Positions 9,801-60,859 of a stretch of DNA of 64,000 nucleotides are shown piece by piece (the stretch's first letter is position 1; every line of letters begins with the position of its first letter). The position numbers were made by a program, and so were the translations under genes. The notes under the pieces are model-generated. The model was not told where the DNA came from and did no database searches. It was given only the letters and a program-made list of their open reading frames with translations. The stretch is from Apoderus coryli (Eukaryota; Arthropoda; Insecta; Coleoptera; Attelabidae): NCBI GenBank assembly GCA_911728435.2, contig OU452205.1, forward strand, positions 2,485,760-2,549,759, written 5' to 3'.

Positions 9801-12070
9801 CAAAAGAGCCGTCGCAGTGCCCGAACCCATTCAATAAATATTTACATGTACGACCAAAAATGTAACATCTTGTGACTATATTACCACCGAACATACAACG
9901 GTGGTGGTCGTTCGATCAAAGCATTGCCGACTGCAGCTGCAATCAGTAAACGATTTTGAAATTACGAGGCCTACGCGCAGACTCAATTTTTTAAGCGCCA
10001 GAAGTTCGTTATACGAGGTCTATACTGACACGTTAATATCTAACGTCTTTACCACTCTCGCTAATTACTTTTAAATGTTTGAAGAATGTTATCATCTCCT
10101 TTAAAAAAATTATTAGGTTTTGATTTCCTTTGAAGACATGGAAATTGTTTAAGTGACTGGAATTTCAAATATAGATATATAGTCTATTCATTTTGTCAAT
10201 AAAATTTGCAGTTACCTACCTTTGCATTCCGGTACATGATTTCAATATAATTTTTGTTTGTTTTTCCTTCCGGTAAATGAAAAATGTATGAAAATAAATT
10301 ATTTCTAGTGAATTTTAATAAATAAATGTGACACATCAAATAAATAACCAAGATTCTTATCATCAACGAAAAAACAAGGATTATCTGTTTTTTTTAATTT
10401 TGCTGCATTGCATTCAGACCGACCCAACTGGTGAAATGCTAAGTAAGCACACCGATCTGCTAAATAGAACATTATTGTTTTCTTTAAAGCTAACTAAACT
10501 AAAATTTGCTGAGAAGCTAATAAGTTAATCAGGTAGCCCGTTTGAATATCTATCTATCGATAGTACAAAAAACCCATCAATTGTTTCTAAGATCGGAAAC
10601 TATCGATTATTTCGTATCCCTAGATCAGATCATGGGGCCTCTTGATCAATTTATGATGAGGGCCCACCGGGAAATTCCCGGTGAACCAGCACGCGCCCGG
10701 CTGCGCTAAACAATGCTTACAGACATCCAGAAAAGGCACTCACCCTACCCGGTATGATACCATCTCACCTAAACGACTCCGCTACAATCTACAAGTGGAT
10801 GCCATATTGTCCTGCTTGGAAAAGTAAAGTGAATTTTCTTAAAAAAATCGGTATGATAAATTTTTGTTGCTGTAATTTAGTACCTTATTTCTTTGGTAAG
10901 TAATTTGGAATTGTATTTAATTAATTATTTAAAAGTAGTTAACCTAGCTTTGCTCTCAATCTGTGAAAACACGCTTAGCTTACTTATTCTATGCTAACTA
11001 TAGAAATAATGGTCGGGATGTAAGGTAAGGGTACATTTCAAATAAAACAAGGCATTTATAGGCATTTAAAATTTTTATTTGTCATAAATGTGAATGTAAA
11101 AATGTTAGGAATACTTTAGGTATATTATGTAATATAAAACAACCTATCCAAACAATTTCATCATACTCCTAATAATTTTTCTCAGTGTAGAATATTATTC
11201 TACAAATAATTATTTTTTGTGCACTTTTATATTTATTATTTTTATTGTTTTTGAATGCAGACTTGTAATAATACGGCATGGTCAACGGTGATGTGAATTT
11301 TTTTATTAATTTTGTACAACGGTTTATAATTTTCATAAAAAATAAAATAAATAAGTTATAATGCATATGATACATACAATATTAACAATTTCTTCTACTA
11401 GGTAGACAACACAAGATTTATTATAGTATTTCATAGTCGAAATGGTTTCAAAAAACAAGAATTGATACTAGTAACTTTGTCTGCTAAACACTGTACTTTC
11501 AGCAGACGGCCATCCACATTTCTTTAGTGATGATCGGTCGTTAATTGATAGCCAGCTCGATTTAGCTGTGGTATACAGTAATTTCCCGGATGCAGATGGA
11601 ATGTGAAAAAATAAGTCAAGTTCCTGTACATTTTTTTCCTATAGACCTATCAAACTTAACAAAATTTGTATATATATATATATATTGACCCTGTAAAATA
11701 AAGACTTAAAAAGAATCTGAGTAGCCTTTAATGTCGATGAAATTAACCATTTTTAACCCCTGGTTCCTTAACAAGATCATTGAAAAAAAATAAGGTTACC
11801 ATTACTTATTTAATAAATAAAACATTTAAGCATGAAGATCTAGAATTTACGTCATTTTCCACACCCTGTATATCCCCACACTGATACGCGTTGTACAAGA
11901 AATGTGTTTGGCGACATTACTAGTTAAGCACTAGATTTTACTTTTAAAAACTTAATACAAACGTGAGGGATAACATTTCCACTCAGTTATATTGTGATGA
12001 TGATTTCTGTAGTCACAAAATCACATTATATCGGAGTAACTATTTTTTTTTCTGTGGTATTTTGTAAAGT
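9801..12070. other. intergenic, scattered MITE traces
   Basis: Holds TACGAGGYCTA blocks at about 9967 and 10013 that resemble mariner ends, a GC-richer patch at 10650-10700 with the palindrome CCGGGAAATTCCCGG, a TA microsatellite near 11672-11685 and one ACACCCTGTATA end near 11861. No gene was supported. Confidence 0.4.
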
Positions 12071-12079
12071 TATCAACTC

Positions 12080-12650
12080 TGACGGTAACGCTACTGTTTG
12101 ACGTTACGTTTCAATTTATAAACTCGACGCCGTATCAAACGTTTTTAAATCTCTGCGCGTGCGCGAAATTATTTTTATAATCTTCACGTGATAGATTATA
12201 CAAATATTCCTGATTGTATTAGTTCCATCAGGAGACCTGGATCCTCTTCCGGAGAAAAATAATGGAATACCTCTTGACATGATTCTTCATACACCATTAA
12301 AAAAAATGGAACGATATATTTGAAAAGTGTTTAATAATAACCAGCCACTGTCCATAGATCACTGAACTCTATATTAAGTATAGATTTCACTGCCAAAGAT
12401 AAACGATCTGAGTGAGACTGAACTCGAACTGAACGCTGCGCCGTCTGAACTTACCTTTACATTCGTTAACCGCCCGCCTCCACGTGACGTTTCAACGCAT
12501 TATGATTGGCCAAACTTCAAACGGAAAAAGATGAAACTTGGCGGTCCCAAGCGTAACGTCAAGCGTCAGACGGCAATGGCGTTTATAAATGCCGCGTTCC
12601 ATCTCTTAGCGGTGCGCAAAACGTCAAACGGTAGCGTTAACGTAATTTAC
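12080..12650. mobile_element. DNA transposon-derived element with inverted ends
   Basis: The left end ACGGTAACGCTACTGTTTGACG (near 12080) matches the reverse complement of the right end near 12610-12650 (ACGNTAACGCTAC, GTTTGACG). Motifs of the type AACGTCAAACG recur several times just inside the right end, like subterminal transposase-binding repeats. No transposase is visible inside, so it would be non-autonomous. No target duplication was recognised. Confidence 0.6.
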
Positions 12651-12805
12651 CTTTAGGCCGTTTACAAAATAAATACCGGTGATACGATCAAAGAAATAAA
12701 ATTAACTGATCATCGCATTTTTAAGTAAAAAACCTAAATATTTAATTGTTTTATGCTTATTATTTTGATTTATTGTAACTTATGATTATTTTCTAAATAT
12801 TTCTG

Positions 12806-13359
12806 TTAATCCTTTGTAAAAAATCTATCAATATCACTATCTTTGCCTTTGATCAGCTCATCAACATTGTCGAATAAATCAGTAGCATCCTCTAAATTTT
12901 CAGTAGGCGTTGTTGGCAACTCTGGTAAATTCTCCAGATCAACCCAATCTAACTCCGGTGCAGTTGATGCTTGAGCTGTTTCGTCTTCAGTAATAGCAGC
13001 TGTGTTAGTAGGAATTTCTTCCCATATTTGATTATTTTCATTTTCATTCACCATACCATAAAAGGTAGCTAAATCGTTGGGTGTGAGATTTCGTAGCATT
13101 TCCTGTATCGAATCTAATTCGATCTGGTTGTTATCGATATACATTGCGAGATTCTCTTTAGGATTGCTTCCTATTGAGATTGGTTGAGGTGGAGCATTCT
13201 TTGACGGTGCAACGCTATCCAAGGAATCCAGGTCAGAAATATCAGGTAACGGGATTTTAAGTGGTTGTAATCGAGGTTTTTTTCTGACTACATTCGATGC
13301 ATCTGATTCAGCTCCATGTTCTTCCACGTTTACTGTAGGGGAAACTGTTTCAACAGAAT
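12806..13359 (-). CDS. Hsf: Hsf exon 4: acidic C-terminus
   Basis: Acceptor CGCTTTACAG|ATTCTG, TAA at 12806-12808. Encodes VRKKPRLQPLKIPLPDISDLDSLD-type sequence and acidic hydrophobic clusters (ELDWVDLENLPELP, ATDLFDNVDELIKGKDSD) expected for an HSF activation domain. No clear HR-C heptads were seen. Confidence 0.88.
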
Positions 13360-16096
13360 CTGTAAAGCGTACAAATAATTTAATACAGGGTGCAAGCATT
13401 CATCGACGCCTTCAGACATTGCACAGAGAAAAAGCGTTAGTGTATACGGACTGAAAGAGATTTCTACTATGTGCCACGGTAGTTCAATTGGTAAGAACAC
13501 CTGACCGGCAACCGGGAGATGTTGGGTTCGAGTCCCACTTGTGACACGGATTTTTTTTCAGTTCGTATACAATATTAGTAGTGTATTTCATGTTTCTATA
13601 TGTTACGGACAGGTTGCAAAAATTAATAAGAGAGTCTCTAGATTATGTGTTAACAGTTCTATTCGTCGAGTTATATCGAATGAAAGAATTTGTAGAATGG
13701 GTCATTATTTGGAAATGGTAAACTGGGAAACATTTTATTCATCCGATGATGCAAATTTTCTCTCTTCGTTTTTGCTAGGAATTTTCATTGAGGGTATTAA
13801 AACTTGTTTTCCTTTAAGAAGGTCTACATTTAGGTCTCCTTTTGGATGGTTTGATGATGATCTCAGATAGCAGCGTGATAAAATTTCTGCAATCAAAACA
13901 ATCGCGACGGTGTCCGGAAATGCGCAACATAGGACGCTGTATTGAACACACAGGAAGTGCGAAAAGAATTAATTGCAGATTGGTAACATGTTTAAATATT
14001 GTGAATTATTGTTTGTTTTGTTAATCCTTTTTGATGTACATATACTTACATGTCTGTTGTAATAATTATTGTACTATAGGTGTGCTTTGATTTTGATTGA
14101 GTTTATGTGTGTTTTACTGTTTTTCTTTTGTATTTTATTGTAAAATTTGGCAGGCTACAATTGTAAACCTGGTATACAATAATGTGGCAAATAAATAAAT
14201 AAATATGTATGTTATAGTAAAGTTCACGAGTTAATTACAATTTTACGCTGAAACATTTTTCAAATAATAGACAAAATGCTTGGTGTACGTGAGTCAACAA
14301 TGTAAGTAAACATTCCACTCTTATAAGTATTGCGAATACTCAAAATATACATAGTAGCCCTCGCACTTAAACACGGTAAAGTACATTCACTAATAATAAT
14401 TCATGTTAAAACATTCTTACCACAGTGAGGATAGGTCACTAAATACTGTTCCTCCTGACCAATATTAGGTTCTCCATCATCCGTTGTTTGCCGCTCTGAA
14501 CAATCCGGGGAATGCTCTTCTGGATGATTTCTTTTATAGTCGATTTGTAATAACTTTGGTGCTGCCTTGATGCCTTGCCTATGATGTTTCTTATTTTTAG
14601 ATGAAGCGTGTTTGTGTACGTAAGAAAATAGGGAATGAATCAATTTATTGATGACTTTATTCTGCAAAATTTTCATAGATTAAATACCTAGTATTTCTTA
14701 TTTTGTATAATTATAAAATCAATTAACACCCAGAAGTACACAGTACCGTCCTTGCATTCTTCCTTGTGAACCGTACGTTAATTATTAACCTGTCGTGCGC
14801 TATTAACGGTTAATCGAACGCCATAGCGGAAACGAACGAACATAGCGGTGTTGCTATATTGATTTTAATTCACTATATATACTGATTTTTATTTGTAATT
14901 GATTGTTAAATTTTAAAATACAAAATAAAAATTACCGTTAGAATGCCAAAGAATATATTTTCTCAATTCAACATGATGACCGGCCAGACGAATCTACTTA
15001 TAAAAGCGACAAATAATAATAATTTACCTGTTTGTCAAGCCTCGTAGTCAAATCAGAAACCTGATTCCATAAAGCACAGTTTTCTCTTCGCAGTTTCTCT
15101 ACCTCAGTTTTAATATATTCGTGATTGGATTTCATTTGCGCCACATTACTTAATATCCCATTCATATCCTGCTTTGGTGGTGGAACCTCTACTCGAGATT
15201 TTCCTGTTTATTAAAACGAAGTAGGTTAGTTAAGTCGAAATTACAAAATGTGTGTTAGGATCCTGCGCAAACCAACTACACCGCATGTCAACAACGTTAT
15301 GCGTAGAATTCACCTTTACTTTACATAATTTATTTTAGATTTTAGAATGTTGAGAGGAATCGTAAAAGAAGTAATTATTAGTTGGGACCAAAAATTATAA
15401 AATTTGTTTTTGTTTAGAGCTAAATTAAAAGTTTATTGTCAATAGACCTTGTACATACCCTTGTGTTGTTAGGTCTGTGATTCCCTATAAGGATTTCTAA
15501 TCAAAATTTATAAATAATTTTGATGTAGACATCGCAGTTTTTTTCTGGGTCACCTTATATACAAAAAGATAAACTAATAACCTACTTACATATGAATTTG
15601 GAACAGTATGGAATACATTTTTACTGTAATCTATGAACTTACCGGCTGACGATTTTCTCTTAATAAAAGAAAGCATTTGCGGTAAATCCTTAAGAAAATA
15701 TAAATGTTTGAAATGCATTTCATCTTTGTCAATGTTTGCCACCTTATGAAAATCATACAAATTAAGTTGCCTAATAAAACTAGCCAGATGGTTGTGTTTG
15801 AAATATCTCGGTAATAACTCTGATATAAATCTGATTTGGTCGTATATTATAAATCCATTGCCTGTCTCATTCCACGAAATTATGTCCTCAGACCCGGATT
15901 CATTGAGCATTTTCCAAAGTTTTTTTAAAAACAATGGCACATTTACGGCCATATTCCCCTCTTTTCCTACCATTTCTGGAGGAATTACGATGTTAATAAT
16001 CGGTACATTGTCGTCAGTAGCATCGTGAATCTCTTTTTTAAATATTATATTTTCATTATCTATCTCCGGTGGATCGTCGTCTTGTTCATCATCCAT
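12806..16096 (-). CDS. Hsf: heat shock factor, complete four-exon gene
   Basis: Minus-strand join of 16096-15643, 15203-15028, 14661-14421, 13359-12806: 1425 bp, 474 aa plus stop, all GT/AG, all phases consistent. Family role: trimeric transcription factor that binds inverted nGAAn repeats and induces chaperone genes. Seen: an acidic N-terminus, HSF DNA-binding domain at about residues 53-148 (VPLFLKKLW, NGFIIYDQ, PRYFKHNHLASFIRQLNLY), hydrophobic heptads HR-A/B at about 162-228 (IKTEVEKLRREN, NKVINKLIHSLFSYV), and an acidic, Pro/Leu-rich C-terminus (DWVDLENLPELP, DLFDNVDELI) typical of an activation domain. Odd: the wing between the recognition helix and the last strand is about 8-9 residues short, and the usual YGF is YDF (Asp115). 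It may be a diverged paralogue rather than the canonical HSF. A CACAAACAG acceptor-like site upstream of the ATG suggests a 5' UTR intron. Confidence 0.93.
13442..13570. mobile_element. 129 bp inverted-repeat unit enclosing a tRNA-like gene
   Basis: GTATACGGACTGAAA (13442-13456) is the reverse complement of TTTCAGTTCGTATAC (13556-13570) with one mismatch. The tRNA-like sequence 13473-13546 lies between them, followed by a run of eight T. It sits in Hsf intron 3. No target duplication was recognised. Confidence 0.65.
13473..13546 (+). tRNA. tRNA-like gene or pseudogene, anticodon position GGC
   Basis: Folds as a 74 nt cloverleaf: acceptor GCCACGG/TTGTGAC (one mismatch, two G-U), D-stem GTTC/GAAC, anticodon stem CCTGA/CCGGG (one wobble, one mismatch), T-stem with TTCGAGT loop. 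Internal promoter boxes are present (TAGTTCAATTGG; GGTTCGAGTCC) and a T8 run follows. The anticodon triplet by position is GGC (Ala), but position 33 is C rather than the invariant T and stem mismatches are present. A tRNA-derived SINE-type head or a pseudogene is more likely than a working tRNA. Confidence 0.55.
13575..14205 (+). pseudogene. internally deleted non-LTR retrotransposon
   Basis: The frame to 13870 reads like the endonuclease-RT linker of a non-LTR element (NWETFYSSDDANFLSSFL, CFPLRRS, FGWFDDDLR). No RT palm follows; instead a 3' UTR-like AT-rich stretch ends in an (AAAT)n tail near 14190-14205, as at non-LTR 3' ends. It seems to be an internally deleted copy inside Hsf intron 3. 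Confidence 0.55.
14421..14661 (-). CDS. Hsf: Hsf exon 3: HR-B end and polar region
   Basis: Acceptor TTTTGCAG|AATAAAG, donor CACTGTG|GTAAGAATG. Begins NKVINKLIHSLFSYVHK, the HR-B hallmark, followed by a basic then acidic polar stretch. Ends one base into a codon that the last exon completes. Confidence 0.9.
15028..15203 (-). CDS. Hsf: Hsf exon 2: coiled coil HR-A
   Basis: Between TAAACAG|GAAAATC and CAG|GTAAATT. It encodes GKSRVEVPPPKQDMNG and then a heptad helix (MKSNHEYIKTEVEKLRREN, LWNQVSDLTTRLDKQ). Too short to stand out as an open frame, but found by splice phase and the HSF trimerisation motif. Confidence 0.9.
15643..16096 (-). CDS. Hsf: Hsf exon 1: DNA-binding domain
   Basis: Starts at ATG 16096 (MDDEQDDD) and ends TCAGCCG|GTAAGT. 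151 codons plus one base. Carries the entire winged-helix DNA-binding domain, ending in the basic FIKRKSSA linker. The open frame continues past the donor into intron (to 15497), but that tail has no similarity. Confidence 0.93.
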
Positions 16097-17806
16097 GTTT
16101 ATAATATCTTGCGGCTCCTTAAACCTGTTTGTGATGTTAAATAATTAGAGCAACAAAACGCAAATATAAAATTGATCGATGTGTACCTATTAGTTCTCGC
16201 CAGATTTATTTCTTTTTAATTCACAATACAAGAAACTTAACTTCACAAATTTATGAAAATAATAACCTATTGACAAGACAATAACTATGAAGTTAGATAG
16301 GTTAGTTTCTGGTATTATTGGAATCTTGTCATGATTCATGATAGACATTCAACCAGCGTAAGTGTGGACCTACAGTTTAGCGTGAATCCGAACCACCGTC
16401 CTCAAATGCCATCCCATGACTATTTAGTCAATAACAACTAAGCATAGGCATTATCTTTAAAAGGAAGACAATAGCATAGGCAAGTCTACCGACTCGACTG
16501 GAAGCACTGTCCACCCATCCAATAACTATCCACGCGACCAGGTATTTGACTACCGTGATCCGTGATCGCAGCGACAGGTGTTTGAATATGTGGTCATCTC
16601 GCCCCACTTCTTTACATCTCTCTCCAGGTTTTGGAACAGATAACATTAGATGTGGTTTTGGCACAGCTAACGTTTGCTGTGGTTTTGGCCTCCACCGTCC
16701 GTGATTGAGCTAATTACGTAAAATCACTGCTTCGTTAGTATACAAAATAAAAATAATTTGGCCAAAAGCTTCATTATTTTAAGAAGAGGACAGCGCATCA
16801 CCAGTGTTGCCAACTCGTGGGAGATTTCTCGAATCGTGGAAAATTGCAGTGGTAAAAGGAAAGGAAAATTTTTACTCAAATTACAATATTCGAGGGAAAT
16901 TTCTTCTACTCCGTGTTACTATAATTTCTTTATATAATTTGACCAATATTTGATAATAGTTGGTCAAACTATAAATTCCCAGACAATATAATTATTGACA
17001 TCGAGTATAGTGTGTCATGGCTGTTATTATTTTAATTTTTTATTGTTATATTTGGACTATTTCGAGATATGAGTAACGAAACCAACGAAATTGATTAACC
17101 AAAACAAACAAAAGTAGTATTAGAAAAAAGTGCACATAAAAGTCACAATCCGTTCCAACCTGTGTATGCTTTCGTGCCGTTCCTAAAACCGTACAAACTT
17201 CGCGTCTATCCATAAAATTGATCCTTTACAGGTATATGACCATGCAGTAAACATTAGAAATATTCTGTGTTGGAACAAATCTAATGTATTCGTGGGAAAA
17301 AGGTAAATTTTGCGCGATCATGTGGGGAATTTTGTTTTTAAACGTTGGCAACACTGAATAGAACTAAAAAAATGTCAAAATGGTCAAATTGATGAGATGA
17401 GTAATTTAAAATGGCTGCGTGAATATTTAAGTAAATATGGTTTTTTCGCGAGTTAATGAAGTATATTTTTAGTTTAAGTTAGGACATATGAAAATAACTT
17501 GTTATAGATAATTAAATTGTCTTCCATGACTTTGTAATGATAAGGTACGTTCATTTTTACTAACAAAGAAAGTCTGTTTGTTTGACATTATCAGATAGAT
17601 TTGTTCAACAATTGTCTATAAAAATATTCATACCTATTTACTTTTAGAAACATTAGTAATTGCAATAATACTGCATCTGCAAGGTGTTTACTAATACCAT
17701 ATTAACAGAATGTTACATGTGTGTTATTGTTACAGCATTATAGAAAAAAGTGTTTCTTGGTACATTCGATAGTTAGATAAATTTTCAAGTGCCTAGCATT
17801 GTAATC
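16097..17806. promoter_or_regulatory. head-to-head spacer between Hsf and Rok
   Basis: 1.7 kb between the two start codons, which must contain both promoters unless there are remote 5' UTR exons. It also holds a 555 bp MITE (16802-17356). I did not see a clear TATA box or heat shock element cluster by eye. Confidence 0.5.
16802..17356. mobile_element. MITE with CAGTGTTGCCAAC inverted ends
   Basis: CAGTGTTGCCAAC at 16802-16814 and its exact reverse complement at 17344-17356 delimit 555 bp of AT-rich, non-coding DNA. CAGTG-type ends are typical of hAT elements, but no 8 bp duplication is visible in the flanks, so the class is tentative. Confidence 0.6.
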
Positions 17807-56869
<39,063 letters not shown>

Positions 56870-58215
56870 CGTAGGTAGTAGTGATATTTTCTAGCGATAT
56901 TGTATAGAAAGATGTCAAGAACCAATGCAACTGCGTAAGTGATATTGGATTAGTTTCCGAAAGCGAAAATATATAAACAATCAGATATACAGATTTTTTA
57001 TGTATATTTGATTCAAAAAACCTTTTATTGTGATTGAAATGGTTATTCAAGTAATTTTAAAAAATCAGGTTTTTATAGTGACAACGTTTTTCTTTTAGAC
57101 TTTTAAATATTGATTATTGAAACTCATTTATTGTTAAATATATAAAAGAATGCAATCGCTGAGTTTAATGTGGGTTTCCGTCTTTGCTCATTACTATGTG
57201 TTTTAACATAGTATACAAGGTGTCCCAAATAAGCGTTGTGGGTTCATGGCTCAAAATTAAGATAATTTAGGTTCAAAAATAGAACCCGCCACTGGCAAGC
57301 TTACAGATCATTTAATTCTAGAATACATGGGTGGCAGATCACTTCTTTCTGAGAATTTCCAATTTCTAACAAGCTCTTGTTCGAGATTCAAGTAAGTGAC
57401 TTCTAAATATCTTTTCTTGCAAGCTGTTTTAAGATTTATAATTTTCTAAGTTCATTTTCTTGATTACAAAAAATTCTTTTATTTTATTTTTCTTATTTTT
57501 TTGAGATTTTATTCAGAAGTCTATCAAAGCTGAATTATTGGCATAATTGCTTTAATTTTTATTTTAGTTTCGTATTTTCTTTCTTTTTTTTTACTAATAC
57601 AAAGTAACTGAAGGCATTTAGGTGGAAATCAATGTAAATTATTCGTAATTACATCGATTTCCATTATGCTAAGTCCTTATTAAGATTAAATATAAGTTAA
57701 ATGACAGTTTTTGTTCAAGAATCAATTGTTGATTATTCTGTGTTGTAGTTTATTCTTTTTACTTGATTTTTAGTTTTAATTTAGATTTTCTTTTAATAAT
57801 TATTTCTTCTCTTTTATTCTTAATTTTAAATAAATATAAAGTTACCCCCTACAAAAATGTTTGATTAACTATTAGTTGTTTGTTTCTTTCATTTAATAAT
57901 TTGATTCTGTTATTATTCTTTTGACTATCTTAATTTGGTTCTGAGTCTTTAAGAATTACGCAACATCTAGATTAACGCTCGTTAAATATTATGTATTAAA
58001 TTCGAACCTGGTGTCTATATTAATTTTCTTATTAGGGTTTAGACGGGGTAATACTCTGTGCATTCATTATCCTATCTGTATATAACTCCGGTTAATTAAT
58101 AGTGCCACATCATGTAGTTCATCTAAATCAGAGGTTCCCAAAATCTTTTGTTTCATAGAGCACTTTCAAAATTTTGCTGGATTCGGTGGACAGGTCTTTC
58201 AAATTAATTTTCATG

Positions 58216-58232
58216 CCCCCCCCCCCCCCCCC
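58216..58232 (+). repeat. poly-C tract, 17 nt
   Basis: Uninterrupted C17 in otherwise AT-rich DNA, following TCATG and preceding TTACG. The length could be affected by sequencing error. Confidence 0.85.
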
Positions 58233-58419
58233 TTACGTTTTTGGACCCCATTTTTTGTCACGCCCAACGTCAAGCTGAAACTCGAAATAAATTCGATGTT
58301 ATTGAATAAAATAGAATTGATCAAAGAGGGAAGGACAGTCAATTAAACCATTTAGCAACTTAAGCGGTGTATCTGCGGAAATTCAACATTTAATAATATA
58401 CCCTGGCAAATGCCTTTAA

Positions 58420-58700
58420 CGGGGAAGTGTCCATCAATTTTGAAAGGTCAAACCCTCAAAAATTTTTTCTGGACACGTTCCAATTTGCCGATGTGTGTGG
58501 ACTTGATATAGTGCTGACCATATAAAAGATGCATACTTTCATCTAGATCGTATAAACGCGATGTAAACACCTAATCTTATCAAAAGCCTTCTAGAAGACA
58601 GTGTATATCGTGTCAACATATAGATAGAGGGTTTCCTATTGAGGGTCGAGAAGATATCCTGTGAAAACTAAGTTGAATTACTAAGTGTTGAGCGTCGAGT
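58420..58700 (-). pseudogene. non-LTR RT relic
   Basis: Minus strand near 58440-58530 reads HIGKLERVQKKFLRV, preceded by LLYGQHYIKSTH; this is the VQ-K-FLR block after motif E of non-LTR RTs. Upstream traces resemble KAFDKI. Heavily degraded. Confidence 0.6.
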
Positions 58701-60859
58701 AAAAAATCCATGTTTGGTATTGAATTGTCAATACGATATTATTTGTGAATTGCTTTACTAAACATTGTGATCTGCCTGTCAATGAGAGGTGTTAGATCGA
58801 CAATTGATTTTATTATTGTCAATTTGAAATTCAAAAAGGTACAGTATTTTTTTTATTTCACTCAACTCTATATTTACACAGGAAACAAAACAATGCAAAC
58901 CTAATACAAAACGCCAGTTGCGGACAAATTAATCTTTCTGCTATGTATAAGGGCGATATTTGTGGTTGGGTTCTACTCTTCTCTCAATATCTCTTGATCC
59001 ATGCCTCAGTTTGATTGGAGCTCTACTAATTTAAAGAACATTATCTGCCAATGCTATGACAAATAGTTATTTCTTCTCTAATATCTTTACGTTCTTTTTG
59101 TAATTTTTATACTTAAATTTTCTTAATTTTGAGTCATAAACTTAATATTATTAAATACATCATTTTTTTAAATGAATTTTAACAAAAAGAGTAGGATAGC
59201 ATACGAAATAATGTTGTTCAGTAGTTTTTTATATGAAATGAATGTTCAGAGAGTAAAGATAATAACACCAATATGAGCTTAAACTAATTTTAGTATTTAA
59301 ACGTATTTATGACGAATAGAAAGCAACCATTTAAGTCCTCACTCTTGGGATCCTGTAAATTTGAAAAAGTTGCTATTTCTGGTATTTATGCTCATAATAA
59401 ACTTCCAACTTTTACAACGGAAACTAAATAAAATACAATTTATAATAGTCGATAAATCAATATTGAAATTTGCTCATTCTTATTAAAATCTATGTGTATA
59501 GAAATATGTCCCAATCTTAACAAACAAAATTTAACAGACATTGTAAATTTGTGATTGATTGTACGATCTCAATTGTGAGCATTTAAATTCCTGCTTTGCT
59601 TTGATAAAAATAAATCCATTACTGTGTTTGTATATCGTTGAATCCATTAAGTGCTTTAATAACGAGACTACTCCTTATTGCCTAAGCTAGAACTTCGACA
59701 TTTCTTTGCCAATGTTAGATTTTTAGCATCATCAAACGCAATTTTTTAATTGGATTTAACATTATCACAAACACTAATTAAAACAGAAAATCAAAATATT
59801 TTAATCAATTATAATCCCAATAATCTTTAGCAGTTGTTTCTTTATTGTTGCTTACATAATATGACATTCCTTAACGGTATATTTTGTGTCTTTGTTTATT
59901 ATTTTTTGTGTAAAGTATTTGTTGATTTCATTTTATTAAGATTTGTATATTACCTATTATTATTGATATTTTTAGAGCAAGGTTAAATGGATGGATTATG
60001 TACTTTTGCGCTGTATATGTTTTATGTTTGGCGAAATAATTTTACCAAGTATTTTTTAATATTAATTTATATTATTATTGTGCGTTTTGTGCCTTATTAT
60101 TTTTTTTTTATGTATAAGTAATAAATATAGTAATAAGAGTATTGCAAATTTGAACTTCAAATAGACTTTTAATTAAGTATTTTATGGTAGATAAAAAGTA
60201 TTTCATTTGTTATAATTCAATAATTGTGGTTTATTATTTTTAATAAATAATTTTTGTTGAGAAGTTCAAATTTGGGACATGAACTGTTATATTAAGCTGC
60301 ATCATCATAATATGTGGCTGCAGTGATTTCGGTGATTATTTGTAGATATTAGATAAGTCTTGAACGCCTTTATTATGTATACAAATTGTAAACCAAATTG
60401 AGCAATTTTAGAAATAAATTGTTCCTATTTATTGTATAAATTACCACATTTATTTTTTTTTTATTTAAACTTAAAGTAAAGTAAAATTTAATAGAGATGC
60501 TTTGCCGATCTCAGGAAAGTATTTTTTTGGGGCAGAAAATCTAGGGTTTGTGGATTATTATTGGTCATTTTCATTGAACGGGACATACATGAATTACAAG
60601 CGTAATTATCTATTTAAAATGATCAGGACAATTTACATTACTATTTACAATATCGTATCGTGAACTCAGGATTGGTTGGTGTTTGATATACAATTTTATT
60701 TTTTTAAACTTTACCTGAAGCATTTTTTTTTATATTTTTCTGTTCATATCTCTGGGTTTTTAAACCTTCTTTTTACTGTAAGGACTTTTGATGTTTTCTA
60801 TGGTTCAAATATGACCTTGACATAATTTCGCCTACAGTACTTAATACTGCAATTCTTTG

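Noticed and set aside
10328..10528. 66-codon open frame
   Set aside because: Low-complexity AT-driven frame with no motif.
11672..11685. TA microsatellite as a regulatory element
   Set aside because: Short simple repeat with no context for function.
13473..13546. Functional tRNA-Ala(GGC)
   Set aside because: C at position 33, mismatches in acceptor and anticodon stems, and enclosing inverted repeat argue for a tRNA-derived element.
16428..16664. 78-codon minus-strand frame between Hsf and Rok
   Set aside because: No motif recognised; lies in spacer with internal short repeats.
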